Assembly: GCA_030704615.1 (NCBI GenBank)
Contig: CM060733.1
Location: 22,632,001-22,692,000 of the forward strand
Reading direction: 5' to 3'
Source of the DNA: Takakia lepidozioides
Lineage: Eukaryota; Streptophyta; Takakiopsida; Takakiales; Takakiaceae
DNA: 60,000 bases
Part shown: positions 47,118 through 58,900 of the stretch, piece after piece
How the letters are laid out: every line of letters begins with the position of its first letter
Position numbering within the stretch: the stretch's first letter is position 1
The notes under the pieces: generated by a model
The model's input: the letters and a program-made list of their open reading frames with translations, nothing else
The model's database searches: none
What the model was told of the DNA's origin: nothing
Made by a program: the position numbers and the translations under genes

Positions 47118-48420
47118 ATGGGGTCGGGCAAGCCAAAGCGAAAGCGGAACGGCCCGAAAGATGATGATCCTGGTAAGCCCGGTGGAGGCGACGTGTCACC
47201 AAAGCGGCAATTTGAGGAGGCGATTCATGCTTTTGAAAGCAAGGCCGCTCAAGAACGGGAGGAATCTGGGGAGTCGGAGCCCGAGGACTTCCCGGAGGCT
47301 CCGGCAGACCAACAAATGTCTCCTATGCCAGCAGCATTTTGGGAAGGGTTGTTGGCGCAGTTTGGCGGGACGTTGAAAGACGTGTTGAGGGCGGCTAATG
47401 CCACTTATACTAAGGCAAAGTTTAAGGTGAAGCCTAAGGAACCCGACACCTTCGAAGGCGTCCAAAATCGGAAGACACTCAACATCTGGCTCTTGGAGCT
47501 GGAGCAGTATTTCCGGGCGGCCAAGTTGAGTGACGAGGATCGGGTGGAAGTGGCTCCCACCTATTTGAGGGGCTATGACCAACAATGGAGGCAGAAACGC
47601 CTTGATGACCAAGGTCCAAACCAAGAAACCTTGAGCTAGAGTGGGTTCAAGGAACTTATGAAAAGACAGTTTGTGCCCCTCAACGCGTCCTGGCTCGCCC
47701 GGACAAGATGAGGAATTTGAAGCAAACGGATGATATTCGGGGATATGTTCAGGCTTTCAATGTGCTGTTGCTCGAAGTCGCGGATATGGCTGAACTAGAA
47801 ATGGTCTTCAACTTTGTGGCGGGATGGGCCCCATGGGCCAGACGGAAGTTGGAGGAGAAGCCACCTAAGACTTTGAACGAGGCCATTGAAAGGGCTGAAT
47901 GTTTTTCGGATGTCCCTAGGGGTGAAAAACAAGGTCGTACGGAGCAACACCACAAGAAGACCCGGCGGCAGGGTGGTTCCTTCTGACTAGAAAAGAAGTG
48001 GGATATGCCTCACGGCGACAATGGCACATGGAAATTGAAGGGAGGGCTTTCACACGTCAAGGCGGCACCGGGTGCTCCGAAAGGAAAATCAAGTACGGCG
48101 GCTTACGGCGGACAGAATGCGACCTTCGATGGAGTGTGTTTAATTGCGGGGAGCTCGGATACATGGCCAAGAAGTGCGCGAAACCCCGACAATTGAACAT
48201 GACTCGGGCGACCACGGAGCTGCCCGAAGATTCCATCAGCCGCTTGGTGGAAGCGGTGGTCGCCAAGACTTGCAAGGTAGGCAACTACTCTTGTGAGTTG
48301 TATGAGGAGACTTCGATGTTCCTCTTCAGCTGGGGAGTTGGGAGGAACGTAAGAACTTCACCATTTGCGAGATCGATGGAGTGGATCTCATTTTGGGGAT
48401 GACATTTTTAAGCAAATCCG
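47118..48420 (+). pseudogene. Chromovirus B2 gag, protease deleted
   Basis: Starting from ATG at 47,118 (MGSGKPKRKRNGPKDDD), gag continues through LLELEQYFRAAKL to a TAG at about 47,637 where B1 keeps Trp. A one-base loss follows near 47,702, and the zinc-knuckle region is degraded (NCGELGYMAKKC in place of the His-containing knuckle). After NYSCELYEET the sequence jumps to VRTSPFARSMEW, so the DTGA protease block present in B1 has been deleted. Confidence 0.85.
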
Positions 48421-48567
48421 GAGCGGTCATAGATGGCCGCAAGAAAGTAGTCACGCTACTGGTGGCGAAGTTTTACGAGTGTCGGAAACGCCCAACCCAG
48501 TGGGAGGGCGAATAAACCTGCTGTCAGCAAAGAAGTGGGCCGTGGAGGAGCCACATCCCCAGTTTTT

Positions 48568-49749
48568 CACTACAGGAAAAAGTAGGGGTTTGCGACGCCG
48601 CGGCGTCGTAAAACAACCCTTTTCGGGCAGGGGGAAAAACCCAAATTTGCGACGTCCGGGCGTCGCAAGCCCGTCACTAATTTGCGACAATTGGGGGTCG
48701 CAAATAGACAAAACCGCAATTTGCGACACCGACGCGATTTGCGAGCCAAAAAAAAAAAAAAAAAAAACCTACTCTGCAATGCAGAATTAACACCGTCTGG
48801 GGGTCGCAACATGCGACGCCCGGACGTCACAATTTAAAGGGGTAAATTTGAATTTAGGCGGGAAAATTTGAATTTGAAATTTGAATCTCAAAAACTTGTT
48901 GACCATTGACTCCGGTTCTGTCTAATGGCGATATGTTCATTGTGCTACATATCTGATGCAATGCATACTTGAACCTAAGACCTCCACGCTATAACATTTC
49001 TAAGACACTACAAACTAACCAACACACCTACGCTACATCTATGTATCACAAAAATAATCTAAAAATATATATATATATACATATATAAAGATTTCCTTCA
49101 AGAGCCTTCAAGTTCATTCTAAGGGGGTTTCTCTTGTGACGCCGGGGAGTTGCAACCTCCACAGCCTTAATGCCCAGCCCCAGCCCCAGCCCCAGCATCG
49201 TCACCGTTGTTGCACCCCCCCCCACCGCTTGGTGCCTTAAGCAACGTCCTTGTGATGACCTAAGTTGACCACAACACCATTGCGACCTCCTGTGGCGACG
49301 CTGTAGCGACCCCCTGGCGTCGCAACGTTGGGCGTCCCAACGCCGAGCGCCCCAGCGACGCTTTTGTGAAGTTGAGCGCCGCAAAGCCTTTAAAAAAAAA
49401 ATTCCCACTATGGTGATGCTTTTTTGATGCCCTGACATCGCAGAGGCTCCCTTAGTGATGCTTTTGCGACGCCCTGGCGTCGTAACGTCCCCGAAAAAAA
49501 TAAAAAAATAAAAAAATCTGGGATTTCCGACGCCGTGGCGTCGCAAGAAAAAAAATCCGTCGCAACGAGGGCCCTCTTTCCCCCTTCATGCCACCTTACG
49601 ACGGCTGGGCGTCGTAACGGTGTCACAGCGGGGGATTGCGACGCCGGGGCGTCGCAACAAAACGCCGCGGGCTCGGCGTCGCAGGCTCAGCGCCGCGCGG
49701 GCCGTTGAGGCGCGGCTGGCGTCGCAAACCCCCCTCATTTACTGTAGTG
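48568..49749. mobile_element. CACTA element 2 (1.18 kb), inserted in B2
   Basis: It starts CACTACAGGAAAAAGTAGGG and ends CATTTACTGTAGTG, flanked by TTT on both sides (48565-48567, 49750-49752). The empty site is seen in B1. Both ends carry many GCGACGCC/GGCGTCGCAA subterminal repeats, the kind of binding-site clusters CACTA transposases use. No transposase is encoded, so it is non-autonomous. An A run and an AT microsatellite (about 49,065-49,088) lie inside. Confidence 0.9.
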
Positions 49750-49752
49750 TTT

Positions 49753-51355
49753 GCTTTACGTAAGACAAGTGGAGGGAGAAGGCGATAGGGAGCCGAGCCC
49801 AGATTGGATCAAGGGGATCTTGGAGAAATACCATGATGTGATGCCGGAGGATTTACCGAGCGACTTGCCACCGCGAAGAGGAGTTGACCACAAGATTGAG
49901 GTGATACCGGGATTTGAGCCGCCTGCCAAGGCGCCCTACCGATTGAGCCACAGAGAGTTGGTCGAACTGAAGGCTCAGCTCAAGGATCTAATGTCAAAGG
50001 GGTATATCCGACCGAGTAAGTCACCCTACGGAGCCCCGGTACTATTCGCAGACAAGAAGGATGGGACGTTGCGGATGTGTGTCGATTATAGGGCTCTAAA
50101 TAACATGACTATAAAAAACCGGTACCATTTGTCAAGGATCGACAACCTCTTCGATCGGTTGGCAGGAGCGAAGTATTTCAGCCGGATCGATTTGCGCTCC
50201 GGCTACCATCAAATCCGAGTGGCGGAAGGAGATGAGGAGAAGACCGGTCACCGCGTGCAAGACAAGATATGGTTCGTATGAGTTCTTGGTGATGCCTTTT
50301 GGGCTCACCAATGCACCCGTGATCTTTAGCACGCTAATGAACAGCCTTTTCCAGGAGTGGTTGGATGACTTTGTGATCGTGTACATCGACGACATCTTGG
50401 TGTACTCGAAAACAAAAGAAGAGCACCTGGAGCACCTCAAAAGGGTGTTCCAGAAATTGCGGGAAAGGAAGTTGTATGCCAAAGCTTCAAAGTGCGAATT
50501 CGGGGTCACAAAAGTGGAGTTCCTGGGGCATGTGATTACACAAGATGGGATCAGAATGGATGACATAAAGGTGAGGGAAATCTTGGACTGGGAGCCTCTG
50601 ACTTCGGTCCCGGGAGTGCGATCCTTCCTAGGACTCGCCTCCTATTACCAAAAGTATGTGAGAAATTTCACCAAGATCGCGGGGCCGCTATCGGACCTTC
50701 TGTGTAAGTCTAAGATATGGGTATGGAATACCTTTTGTGGCCAAGCTTTTACCGAGTTGAAGTAGCGGATGGCGAAAGCTCCAGTCCTGAAAATCCCGGA
50801 GTTCGACCGTCCATTTGAGATTCATACAGATGCGTCGGACTTCGCAATTGGGGGTGTACTCATGCAGGATGGACGTCCACTGGATTACGAAAGTAAGAAA
50901 TTGAATGAAGTGGAGCGACGGTGGCCTACGCACAAGAAAGAAATGAAGGCGGTGGTGCATTGCCTTGAGCTTTGGCGCCACTATGTTGGTTCCAACCCGG
51001 TGAAGGTGTTCACGGACAATGTCACGATGAAATATTTTGCCACGCAACCTAAGTTGTCCCTAAAACAACTTAGGAGTCAAGACACTTTGGCGGTGTTCGA
51101 CGTGGATATCCAGTACAAACCGGGACGAGACAATGTGGTGGCCGATGTTTTAAGTAGAAAGCAGCAGCTCATGTTGGTGTACAGGGGCGAGACGGCGCTC
51201 CAAAGGAAGATCCGGAAGGCTTATCGGAAGGATGAGATGGCGAAGTCCGTGATGCGGGACTTGAAGATAGGGATTAAATCACAGCTCCACTTGCACAATG
51301 GACTGCTTCGGGAGCTAAAGCGCATCACGACACTCTTGAAGAAAGAGTATTTCTG
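49753..51355 (+). pseudogene. Chromovirus B2 reverse transcriptase and RNase H
   Basis: The motifs in order are [47 protein letters not shown], a frameshift near 50,250, [25 protein letters not shown] (YIDD), [12 protein letters not shown], a TAG at 50,763, then RNase H with IHTDASDFAIGGVL, VFTDNVTMKYF and PGRDNVVADVLSRK. The integrase HHCC finger has lost its histidine half (LLRELKRITTLLKKEYF). Gene order and motifs are those of Ty3/gypsy pol. Confidence 0.88.
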
Positions 51356-52026
51356 ACCCAAACTGAGGGAGGAGGCCGAGGAGTATGTCAAGACATGCAC
51401 CATATGCCAACAAAACTGGAGCGAGTACAAAAAGCAAGCGGAGCTGTTACAACCCTTGCCGATTCCAGAGGGGTCTTGGGAAAATGTCTTGATGGATTTC
51501 ATGACTGCTATGTCGTTGTCAAAATAATTCGATGCAATCATGGTGGTGGTGTATAGGTTCAGTAAAATGGGCCATTTCATTCCTACCAAAGAGACGATAA
51601 CAGCACAAGAGACGGGGCGACTTTACTTCGTCCACGTCTTCAAGCATCATGGACTCCCGAAGGATATTGTCTTCGACCGCGATCCAAAATTTAAAAGTAA
51701 ATTTTGGAGAGCACTTTGGAAGAAAATGGGGACGAGGCTCAAGATGAGTACCGCCTTCCGACCTACGACGGACGGCCAAACGGAAAGAGTGAATTCCGTG
51801 GTGAAGCAAATCTTGCGGGATGTGTCGGCACACCAATCAGACTGGGTAGAGCACTTGGATGCGGCAGAGTTCTATTATAATAACGCAAAACACTCCGCAA
51901 CGAGAGTGTCCCCTTTCGTATTGGTCTATAGAAAAGCACCTCTGGTGCCGATAAGTTGGGCCGTCCAGGACGTTAAGGAACCGGCAGCGGCGGCAGTGCT
52001 AGAAGAACGCGAACGTTTGTTGAAGC
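51356..52026 (+). pseudogene. Chromovirus B2 integrase core, truncated
   Basis: CTICQQNWSEYKKQA is followed by the catalytic core: MVVVYRFSKMGHFIPTKET, VFDRDPKFKSKFW (second Asp) and TTDGQTERVNSVV (Glu), then LDAAEFYYNNAKHSAT. A TGA follows EYF at about 51,354. The frame ends abruptly at 52,026 in the sequence that in B1 continues to the chromodomain, because element M is inserted here. Confidence 0.87.
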
Positions 52027-52554
52027 TGTCGTGCGCATACATATCGCTACACAACTACATCGCTGTCCAAACCACACCACACATATATGCACAATAAAGT
52101 AGTCTGCCACAATGATAAGAAAACTAGAAAACACACTGCTCACACCAGAAACAACATGAATCCATCGCTATCACTCTTTAAAACAGAAGTCGAGCCAGGG
52201 GCACCCCAAGCTATGGGGACTCCACCCCACAACAACCTACACTCCCATCATAAGCACACTCAAATCTAAACGCATGAAGGAGCTCGGTCGCGCAGGCTCA
52301 ACTCGAGAAAGATGAGCCGCGCGACTGCCGCTCTCGTGAAGATAAGACGGACCAGGTGTCAAACTAAACTTGACACCTGATTTAACACTTGACCTAAATC
52401 CAAGTGTTAAATACAAATAACTAGTTTTATTCTAGCTGTTTTCACACTGTGCTTATTTAACTTGACAGCTGTCGTGCGCATACATATCGCTACACAACTA
52501 CATCGCTGTCCAAACCACACCACACATATATGCACAATAAAATAGTCTGCCACA
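52027..52554 (-). mobile_element. Element M, 3' LTR (about 528 bp)
   Basis: In element orientation it starts TGTGGCAGACTATTTTATTG and ends ATGCGCACGACA, so it has TG...CA borders. The outer flank is GAAGC (52022-52026), the probable target duplication in B2. The first and last 87 bases of this LTR are direct repeats of each other (52027-52113 and 52470-52556, one mismatch). Inside lie two hairpins: CAGGTGTCAA/TTGACACCTG and AACACTTG/CAAGTGTT. An alternative reading is an 87-base LTR on a small TRIM-like unit. Confidence 0.65.
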
Positions 52555-52570
52555 ATCGCCCCCCTAGCTG
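52555..52570 (-). other. Polypurine tract of element M
   Basis: AGCTAGGGGGGCGATT on the minus strand abuts the start of the 3' LTR and is the expected plus-strand priming site. It also supports placing the LTR border at 52,554. Confidence 0.6.
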
Positions 52571-52814
52571 GTGGATAGGTCCCTCTACCTCCAGATAGCT
52601 ACAAGATGTAATAGCCACAGCCGTACTAAGTCCTCTATCACTGTCCCTATTGTACTCAAACTCTATAGACCAAGAGGCCGGGTACAAGAGTAGCCCCATC
52701 GTTAGTCGCCATCTTGCAATCTGTGAACTTGAGCCAGGACCTCGTGTGTTCAAGGTCTCCTAGTAGCTGGGCCTTGCGTTTTTTGTTAGCCTTCCATGGT
52801 TGTATCCACTCCCA

Positions 52815-53036
52815 CTATCCAATGCAATGTGGACATAACCAATCCCCATCCGGAACCATCTCAAGAGGTGGAGTCAAGCATCCCATATGCCAACCTCTAG
52901 AGCATCGATCACACACCAGCATGGTGGCTGCCCCTTTAGCAGACCCACACAACATGCACCTCAAACCTGCAGATACCACTGCCAGGTTTGGGTCAATCCT
53001 GCCATCACATTCGGAAGGTGACATGGCGCACAATTA
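52815..53036 (-). CDS. Element M, PHD finger after integrase
   Basis: The minus-strand frame encodes a C4HC3 zinc finger: CMLC, CDRC, GWHMGC and WLCPHC supply all eight ligands in order, with the tryptophan typical of histone-H3-binding PHD fingers two residues before the last Cys pair. PHD fingers read the H3 N-terminal tail. The finger lies one frame (-1) from the integrase ORF, which it overlaps by about 73 bases. A TAA sits just upstream in its own frame, so it cannot be translated alone from a normal start. One missing base near the integrase residues LPNV would explain the offset. It occupies the place where chromoviruses have a chromodomain. Confidence 0.8.
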
Positions 53037-55950
53037 CGCACATGGTCCTTCCAAGTTATGCCATCCCGACCCTCCAAGACCAAGACGCCTGAGGGCAAGA
53101 CCTCTCGAACCCTCAAAATAACACGTCCTGCAGTCACATCCAGGGTCGTAGGAGCAGTCTGCTGCAGATAGACATAGTCACCAGGGTTGAATCTCCGAAC
53201 CCCAGGACGATAGCCCCCACCACGTATGGTAGCATACCTCAACGTATCACGGTGTTGTGCAATGGCAAGGTTCTCGAAAGCCATGGGCATGACTCTCTTG
53301 AACAACTCTGCACGCTGCTCACATGCACGTGCCCACACGTCCGGATCGTCAAGGTTAAGAACTGTAGCAGCTTCTCTGCGAATGGATGTAGGCAAATCCG
53401 GCTCTCGGCCAAAGAGAAGAAAGTATGGTGAGAAGGAGGCAAGTGATGCTTGCTTGCTGAACCTGTAGCCCATGGCTAACCAGGGTAACTGAAGGTCCCA
53501 ATCTCCTAGGTGTCCCTTCTGCAAGCCATACTTGCGCAAACCCCTCTTTACTGTCTGAACAACTCTCTCTGCCAAGCCATCGGCTTCAGGATGATCCCGA
53601 GAAGTGGTGCGGTGGTCTATCAAGGCCTTGTCACACAAAGCCTGAAACTCCCCCAAGAACTCTCTCCCTTGGTCCGTGAGTACCTCAGCTGGAGCACCGA
53701 ATCGGCTAAGCACACAATCCAGGAATGCATACGCAGCTCCCTCACTAGCCTTATCAGGCAATGGAACCAATTCAATCCACTTGGAGAAGTGCTCCACCAT
53801 CACCAACACGTACTTGTTGTGGCGCATGGTCAGTGGCAACGGCCCTGCGAAGTCAAGACTCCACCTGTAGCCCAATCCCATGATCGGAAGAGGGTGCAAT
53901 TGTGGAGTAGGGGCGTTGAATGAAGCACGCACCCTGTCACACACCATGCACCTAGCCACAAATTGTTGCACCTCTGTGTGCATACCACGCCACCAATACT
54001 GCCCCTGCAGTAGACTATGAGTGCGTCGCACCCCAAAATGCCCCAACTCCTCATGGGCATGCCGCACTAACCGTGCCCGCTGTGTTGGGTGAGGCACAAT
54101 CCTCACTCGACCATCCTCCCACACTCGGAGCAGGTGTGTCCCCTCCCACCTGAACCTCTTGGCTCGTTGTAGGATCCGATCCCTCTCCTTGGCAGTCATA
54201 GTGGCTGCCGTGTCTCCACTGCGGAGGTAGTCCAACACAACTGAATCCTCATGTATATCTTTGGCGCCACCCTGCTCATTGCTGGCCTCAGGGTCCTCAG
54301 ACACTTGATCTACAGTCATCCCTGTTGTAGGTCCAACCTGGCCTTCCGCTGCCAAGATACACAGAAATGCAGATGCATGCCATCCGGGCACCATCTCCTC
54401 GTCCGTCTCACCATGCCACCGAGCTCCAGTGTCATCCTGCTGGCTCGTGCATGGATTGCGACTCAACCCATCTGCATTTCGATTGACCAAACCCGGTCGA
54501 TGCACCACCTGAAAGTCATACTCTTGAAGGATGAGTGCCCACCGTGCAAGCTTCCCCGTAAGCTTGTCTGACTCCATCAACCACTTGAGTGGTTGGTGAT
54601 CCGTGACAAGGGTGAAGAGATTGCCGTATAGATAGCACCTGAAGTGTGCCACGGCCCACACTGCAGCTAAGCATTCTCCCTCATATGAGCTATACTTAGA
54701 CTCTGCAGCATTGTTCGAGCGGCTAGCATAAGCCACTACGAACTCTCTTCCCTCATCATCCACCTGTGTGAGCACCGCTCCAAGCCCCAGCATGCTCCAA
54801 TCTGTATGCAGCTGAAAAGGACGCCCCCTGATAGGTCGTCTCAAGATGGGCGCCGAGGTCAACCTCGCCTTGAGCTCTTGAAAAGCTTGTTCTTGCTCAT
54901 CTTCCCACTGCCACTCCTGGTCCACCTTGGTCAGCTTGGTTAGAGCCTTTGCAATGGCACTAAATCCCTTAACAAACCGTCTGTAATAGTTTGCTAACCC
55001 CATGAAAGCTCGAACTCGGCTCACATCCGTGGGGCGTGGAACCTGTGCAATGGACTCTACCTTAGTCTGCTGTACCCCCAATCCTCCAGGATATATCATG
55101 TGACCCAGATACTCAATCTGGTTGTGGAAAAACTTGCACTTGCCCGGATGTAACTTCAATCCGTGCGTCCTCAAGCGCTCAAATACCCCCTGAAGGTGTC
55201 TCTCATGCTCCTCCACCGTAGCACTAAAGATGATGATGTCATCTATGTAGCACCGAGCAAACTCCACCCCTGCTAGAATCCTGTCCATGACTCTTTGAAA
55301 CTCAGCGGGAGCGTTTTTAAGCCCAAATGGTAAGAACCGCCACTGGTATAGGCAATCCTTCCCGTGCTCATTGATCCCCCAGAATGCCGTCTTTTGCTTA
55401 TCCGCCTCCTTGATCGGCAACTGGTGATATCCGGATCGTAAATCCAACGTGCTAAAGACCTTGGAATGCCCAATGGCATCAAAGATCTCCTCTGGTGTTG
55501 GCATGGCATACCTATCGGACTTGGTCTGACGATTTACAGGCCGGTAATCACCGCACATACGTCTCTCCGTCCAATTGCCATAGACATCCTTCTTAGCTGG
55601 CATCACTGTGGCTGAAGCATACTCTCCACCAGAGAGCTCCACCAAACCTGCCTCCCAGAGATCTTGAGTCCTCATCTGAATCAAAGACCTCTCCATGTCA
55701 CTGTATCTATAGGGTCTCCGAAAGATTGGCGTGTCAGTGGCCAACTCAATACGGATCTCTTGACCCTTCAGTGCTCCCAAGTCCTTCAAACTGAAGGCAA
55801 AGCAATTCCTGTAAGCCCTCAGGAACCGCCGTATACGTCGTCTCTCTCCTCCGGTGACAATGGGTCCAATGTCAGGCTCCCAATTGTCCTCCGTAACTGC
55901 AACCTTAAGTCCAGTGGGCTTAGAGGTAGAGGACGCGTCCCGTGGTTGCT
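52961..55950 (-). CDS. Element M pol: reverse transcriptase, RNase H, integrase
   Basis: The frame is open from about 55,950 (after a TAG) to 52,961; counted from the TTG at 55,789 it gives 942 residues. Reverse transcriptase shows [37 protein letters not shown] and YIDD (181-184). RNase H shows LHTDWSMLGLGAVL, EGECLAAVWA, VTDHQPLKWL and NADGLSR. Integrase shows an HHCC finger (about 577-617), SLDFAGP, TDQGREF (D706) and GLAERVV (E741), with a C-terminal GDYVYLQQ beta-barrel region. The order RT-RH-IN is Ty3/gypsy. The entry motif YRNCFAFSLKDLG lies upstream of the TTG, so real translation must enter from the preceding ORF by a -1 shift. No internal stop is present. Confidence 0.92.
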
Positions 55951-58900
55951 ATGCTGCAACCTCTTGAGCAGTACCCCTTCCTGCTCAGTCAATGACAAGG
56001 CCTCATCCTGCCCCATCATCTCATCATTGAGAACCTCCTCATCCCGAGAAGAATCCCCAACCTCATCCATCACAGCTGCCTTCGCTGCCAACTCCCTCTG
56101 AACCTCGAGCACCTCCCACGTGTGCCATGGATGTCTACACCTCGTGGTCCTCACCGGCTCGCCCCCACTCGCTGCCTGTACCGTCTCGGTAGGCAGAGAG
56201 ACCGTCAAGGGAAGTGCACTCCGCACTCTACGTTGCTCAGCCATAGCCAAGCTGACAATCCAGGTCAAGCAATTGAGATCCATTGCTTGCCCCAACACCT
56301 GACGACGTGATGCCTCAGAAAGAGAAGGCACCGCCGTGGTCCCAGTGGAAAACCCCATAGCCCGCTCTCGCTCGTCGGCATTAGGCTCCACTAACTGCTG
56401 CAACTGAGCATCCCACAGGAGGCCAGGTCCACCATCCCGAAAAGCATGGGATCCTGGGAAGCTGAGCAGTGTAGGTAATGCTGCTCGTGGTTGACCCACC
56501 CTGTTGACCACTGCCAAAGGCGAACGGTCATCGTGTCTCACACGTTGAGACTGCCTTCCTGTGTCCAAAATGCCATCCACGGTGAGGTGTGCTGGCCGCT
56601 GCACCCCATCAAATGCACGCTTGAGCAGTGCGGGTGGCATCAAGTTAGTCCACCATAGTCGTGGACGATGAGCCCGTGACCCCACTGCAGCTGCATCCAG
56701 CAACACTGCTGACCCAAGCCACGACCGGACTTGATGCACACTGGCCATCACCCTGGCCCGAGAATCACCCATCAGTGGTACATTCTCCAAGATGTATGCT
56801 GGAGATACAGCTTGATGAAGCTGCAAGCAGCGCAAAATCCGCACCATCTCCCAAAACAGACCCGTCCTCGAGTCTCGCAATCCATTGCCATGCCCGGCTG
56901 ATGAATGCCCTTGGCAGGGCCAACCTGCCACTATCAGATCAATGGAGCCAACCTGCTCCAAATCTTGCGCCCCCAACAAGGAAATGTCTGCTGGCAAGGC
57001 TTGTTGGTATCCACGAACTGCAGACACAGGCAACAAGTCAGGGTACTGCTGTACCAACTGAGCCACATGGCGCAGTGAGACGCGTCGTGCAGTCTCATCC
57101 CTCTCCACATACAGGTAACGCCTTACCCGCACACCTGCCTGTAGCACAGCAGCCAATCCGGTGCTGATCCCGCCAAACAAGTCCAGAAGGCAAATGCCTT
57201 CATCCGGCCGCTGCCACACAAGAGGTGTGGTGTCCAATGGCGACAACTGAGGTGGCCCTGGTGCAATCACCGCACTCTCCTCCTCTCCTGACGGTACAAA
57301 AGCTTCTACCCAAGCTTGTTGCACCCGTCCATCAGCAGCTTGCTGCAAATCCTTGCTCGTACCCCACAACGGAGTGTGAGCAACCATGGCAGGCAACTCC
57401 GCCGTACCATGCATGTCATCCTGCTCTGCTGGAGGTGGCACATCCTCTGCATGGGCATTGCCTTCCAGCAACTCTCCAGGCCAACTAACTGCAGCTGTGA
57501 AGGCGGCTAGTGTTGGCATCTTGCCCCGCTGGGCAGCTGCAATACCCCCAATGAATGTCACAGGGAGCTGTGCACGGCGACCATCCCCTGACTGCCATCC
57601 AGGCCTGTAGGATGCTGACTCCTCCCAGAAATCCAGGGTGAAGCCCATGGGGTATAACACTGCCCCACCAACGAGGACATCGTAAGAGACCGCGTCTGTC
57701 ACAATGGCCTTGGCTCGCATCACTGAGCCATCTACAGGATGATCCGGCTGCAGTCTAATAGCCAACTGATGCCGTGTCATGCCGCGAGCCTGCTCTGATC
57801 CTCCCAGAGATGTCTGTATCTGGAAAGGACAAGGCTCCATATCCGCCTCCATGAGGCCCAAACCTGCAATAGCAGCTCTGCCCAACATCAGTGGCTGAGC
57901 TCCTGAGTCCAACAAGACCCGCAGTGGCCGGTACTTCTTGCCTGCCGGTCCACTCAAAGTGAAAATGCCTCCCTGGTTGTCTAACAAGACAACTCCAGGT
58001 GTCACCATGGCGCGCTCAATGGCTGGCCTAGCTGGCAGCTCCGTCAACCTGGCAGCTGCAACTTGCCATGGCGCAGCCGTGGCAGTCTTGACCCTCAAAT
58101 CCGAGGATCCCTCTGCCACTATACCTTCCACTAACTCCGCAGAAGATGAAGTGACCTCCCCACTCTCACAGAGTGTTGCTGCTAGTCTGAACACTGCAGC
58201 TGGTCTCACCCCCGGCGTCGCAATCATGGTTGCCGAGAACAGTGGGGCTTGACACACAGAGGTGGCTGCCCCCAATAACACACCGGCTGCACTAGCCTTG
58301 GTAGCAGGTGTCAGTGCTGCACGTGTAGCTCTCCCCAATGGCATAGTAACCTCCGCCTCGGTAACAGTCGGGCGAGAACTAGGTGCCATGGATGGCGTTG
58401 ACACTGTCTCCGCCAAGGTGAATGACTGAGGCAGCCTCGCCTGACGGCTTGCCTCCCCACGTTGTGGATCCAACTCCACCTCTGCACCTCGTGGCTCAGG
58501 AACTCGTGCTGCTCCTCGAGTCACGGCTGCAGCAGACTCCACCTGCTCTAGTGGTAGTGCTGCTCCGCACATGAATCCCATGCCTCCCATATCTCCTCCC
58601 TCAGGAGCAGGAGGTGGACCATCCCGCCTGGGAGCCGGTACCGCCTGAGCTATAGCCATGGCAGCGAGCCTCTGCTCTAGCTGCTGAAGCCGATTGGCCA
58701 TGCCTTGGTCAACACCCTGACCTCCGCGTCCTTGGCCATGTGGAGCTTGCCCTTGGCCTGCACCTCGTGCCCGACCACCTCGTCCTCTTTGGGCTGGTCC
58801 ACCTCGCCCCCGGCCACCATTGTTCCCTTGGAACTGGCCTGGGCGCAACTCAGGATGCAAGTCATAACACTGGGCATCTCCATGCCCATACTTGCCACAA

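Noticed and set aside
52714-54571. Plus-strand open frames of 100-137 codons under element M
   Set aside because: They are antisense shadows of the long pol frame and have no known motif.
56230-57204. Methyltransferase as bacterial contamination or a restriction-modification gene
   Set aside because: It lies in the same open frame as retroviral-type zinc knuckles and protease, and pol follows with an overlap. Its motifs resemble eukaryotic DNMT3 more than bacterial Dcm.
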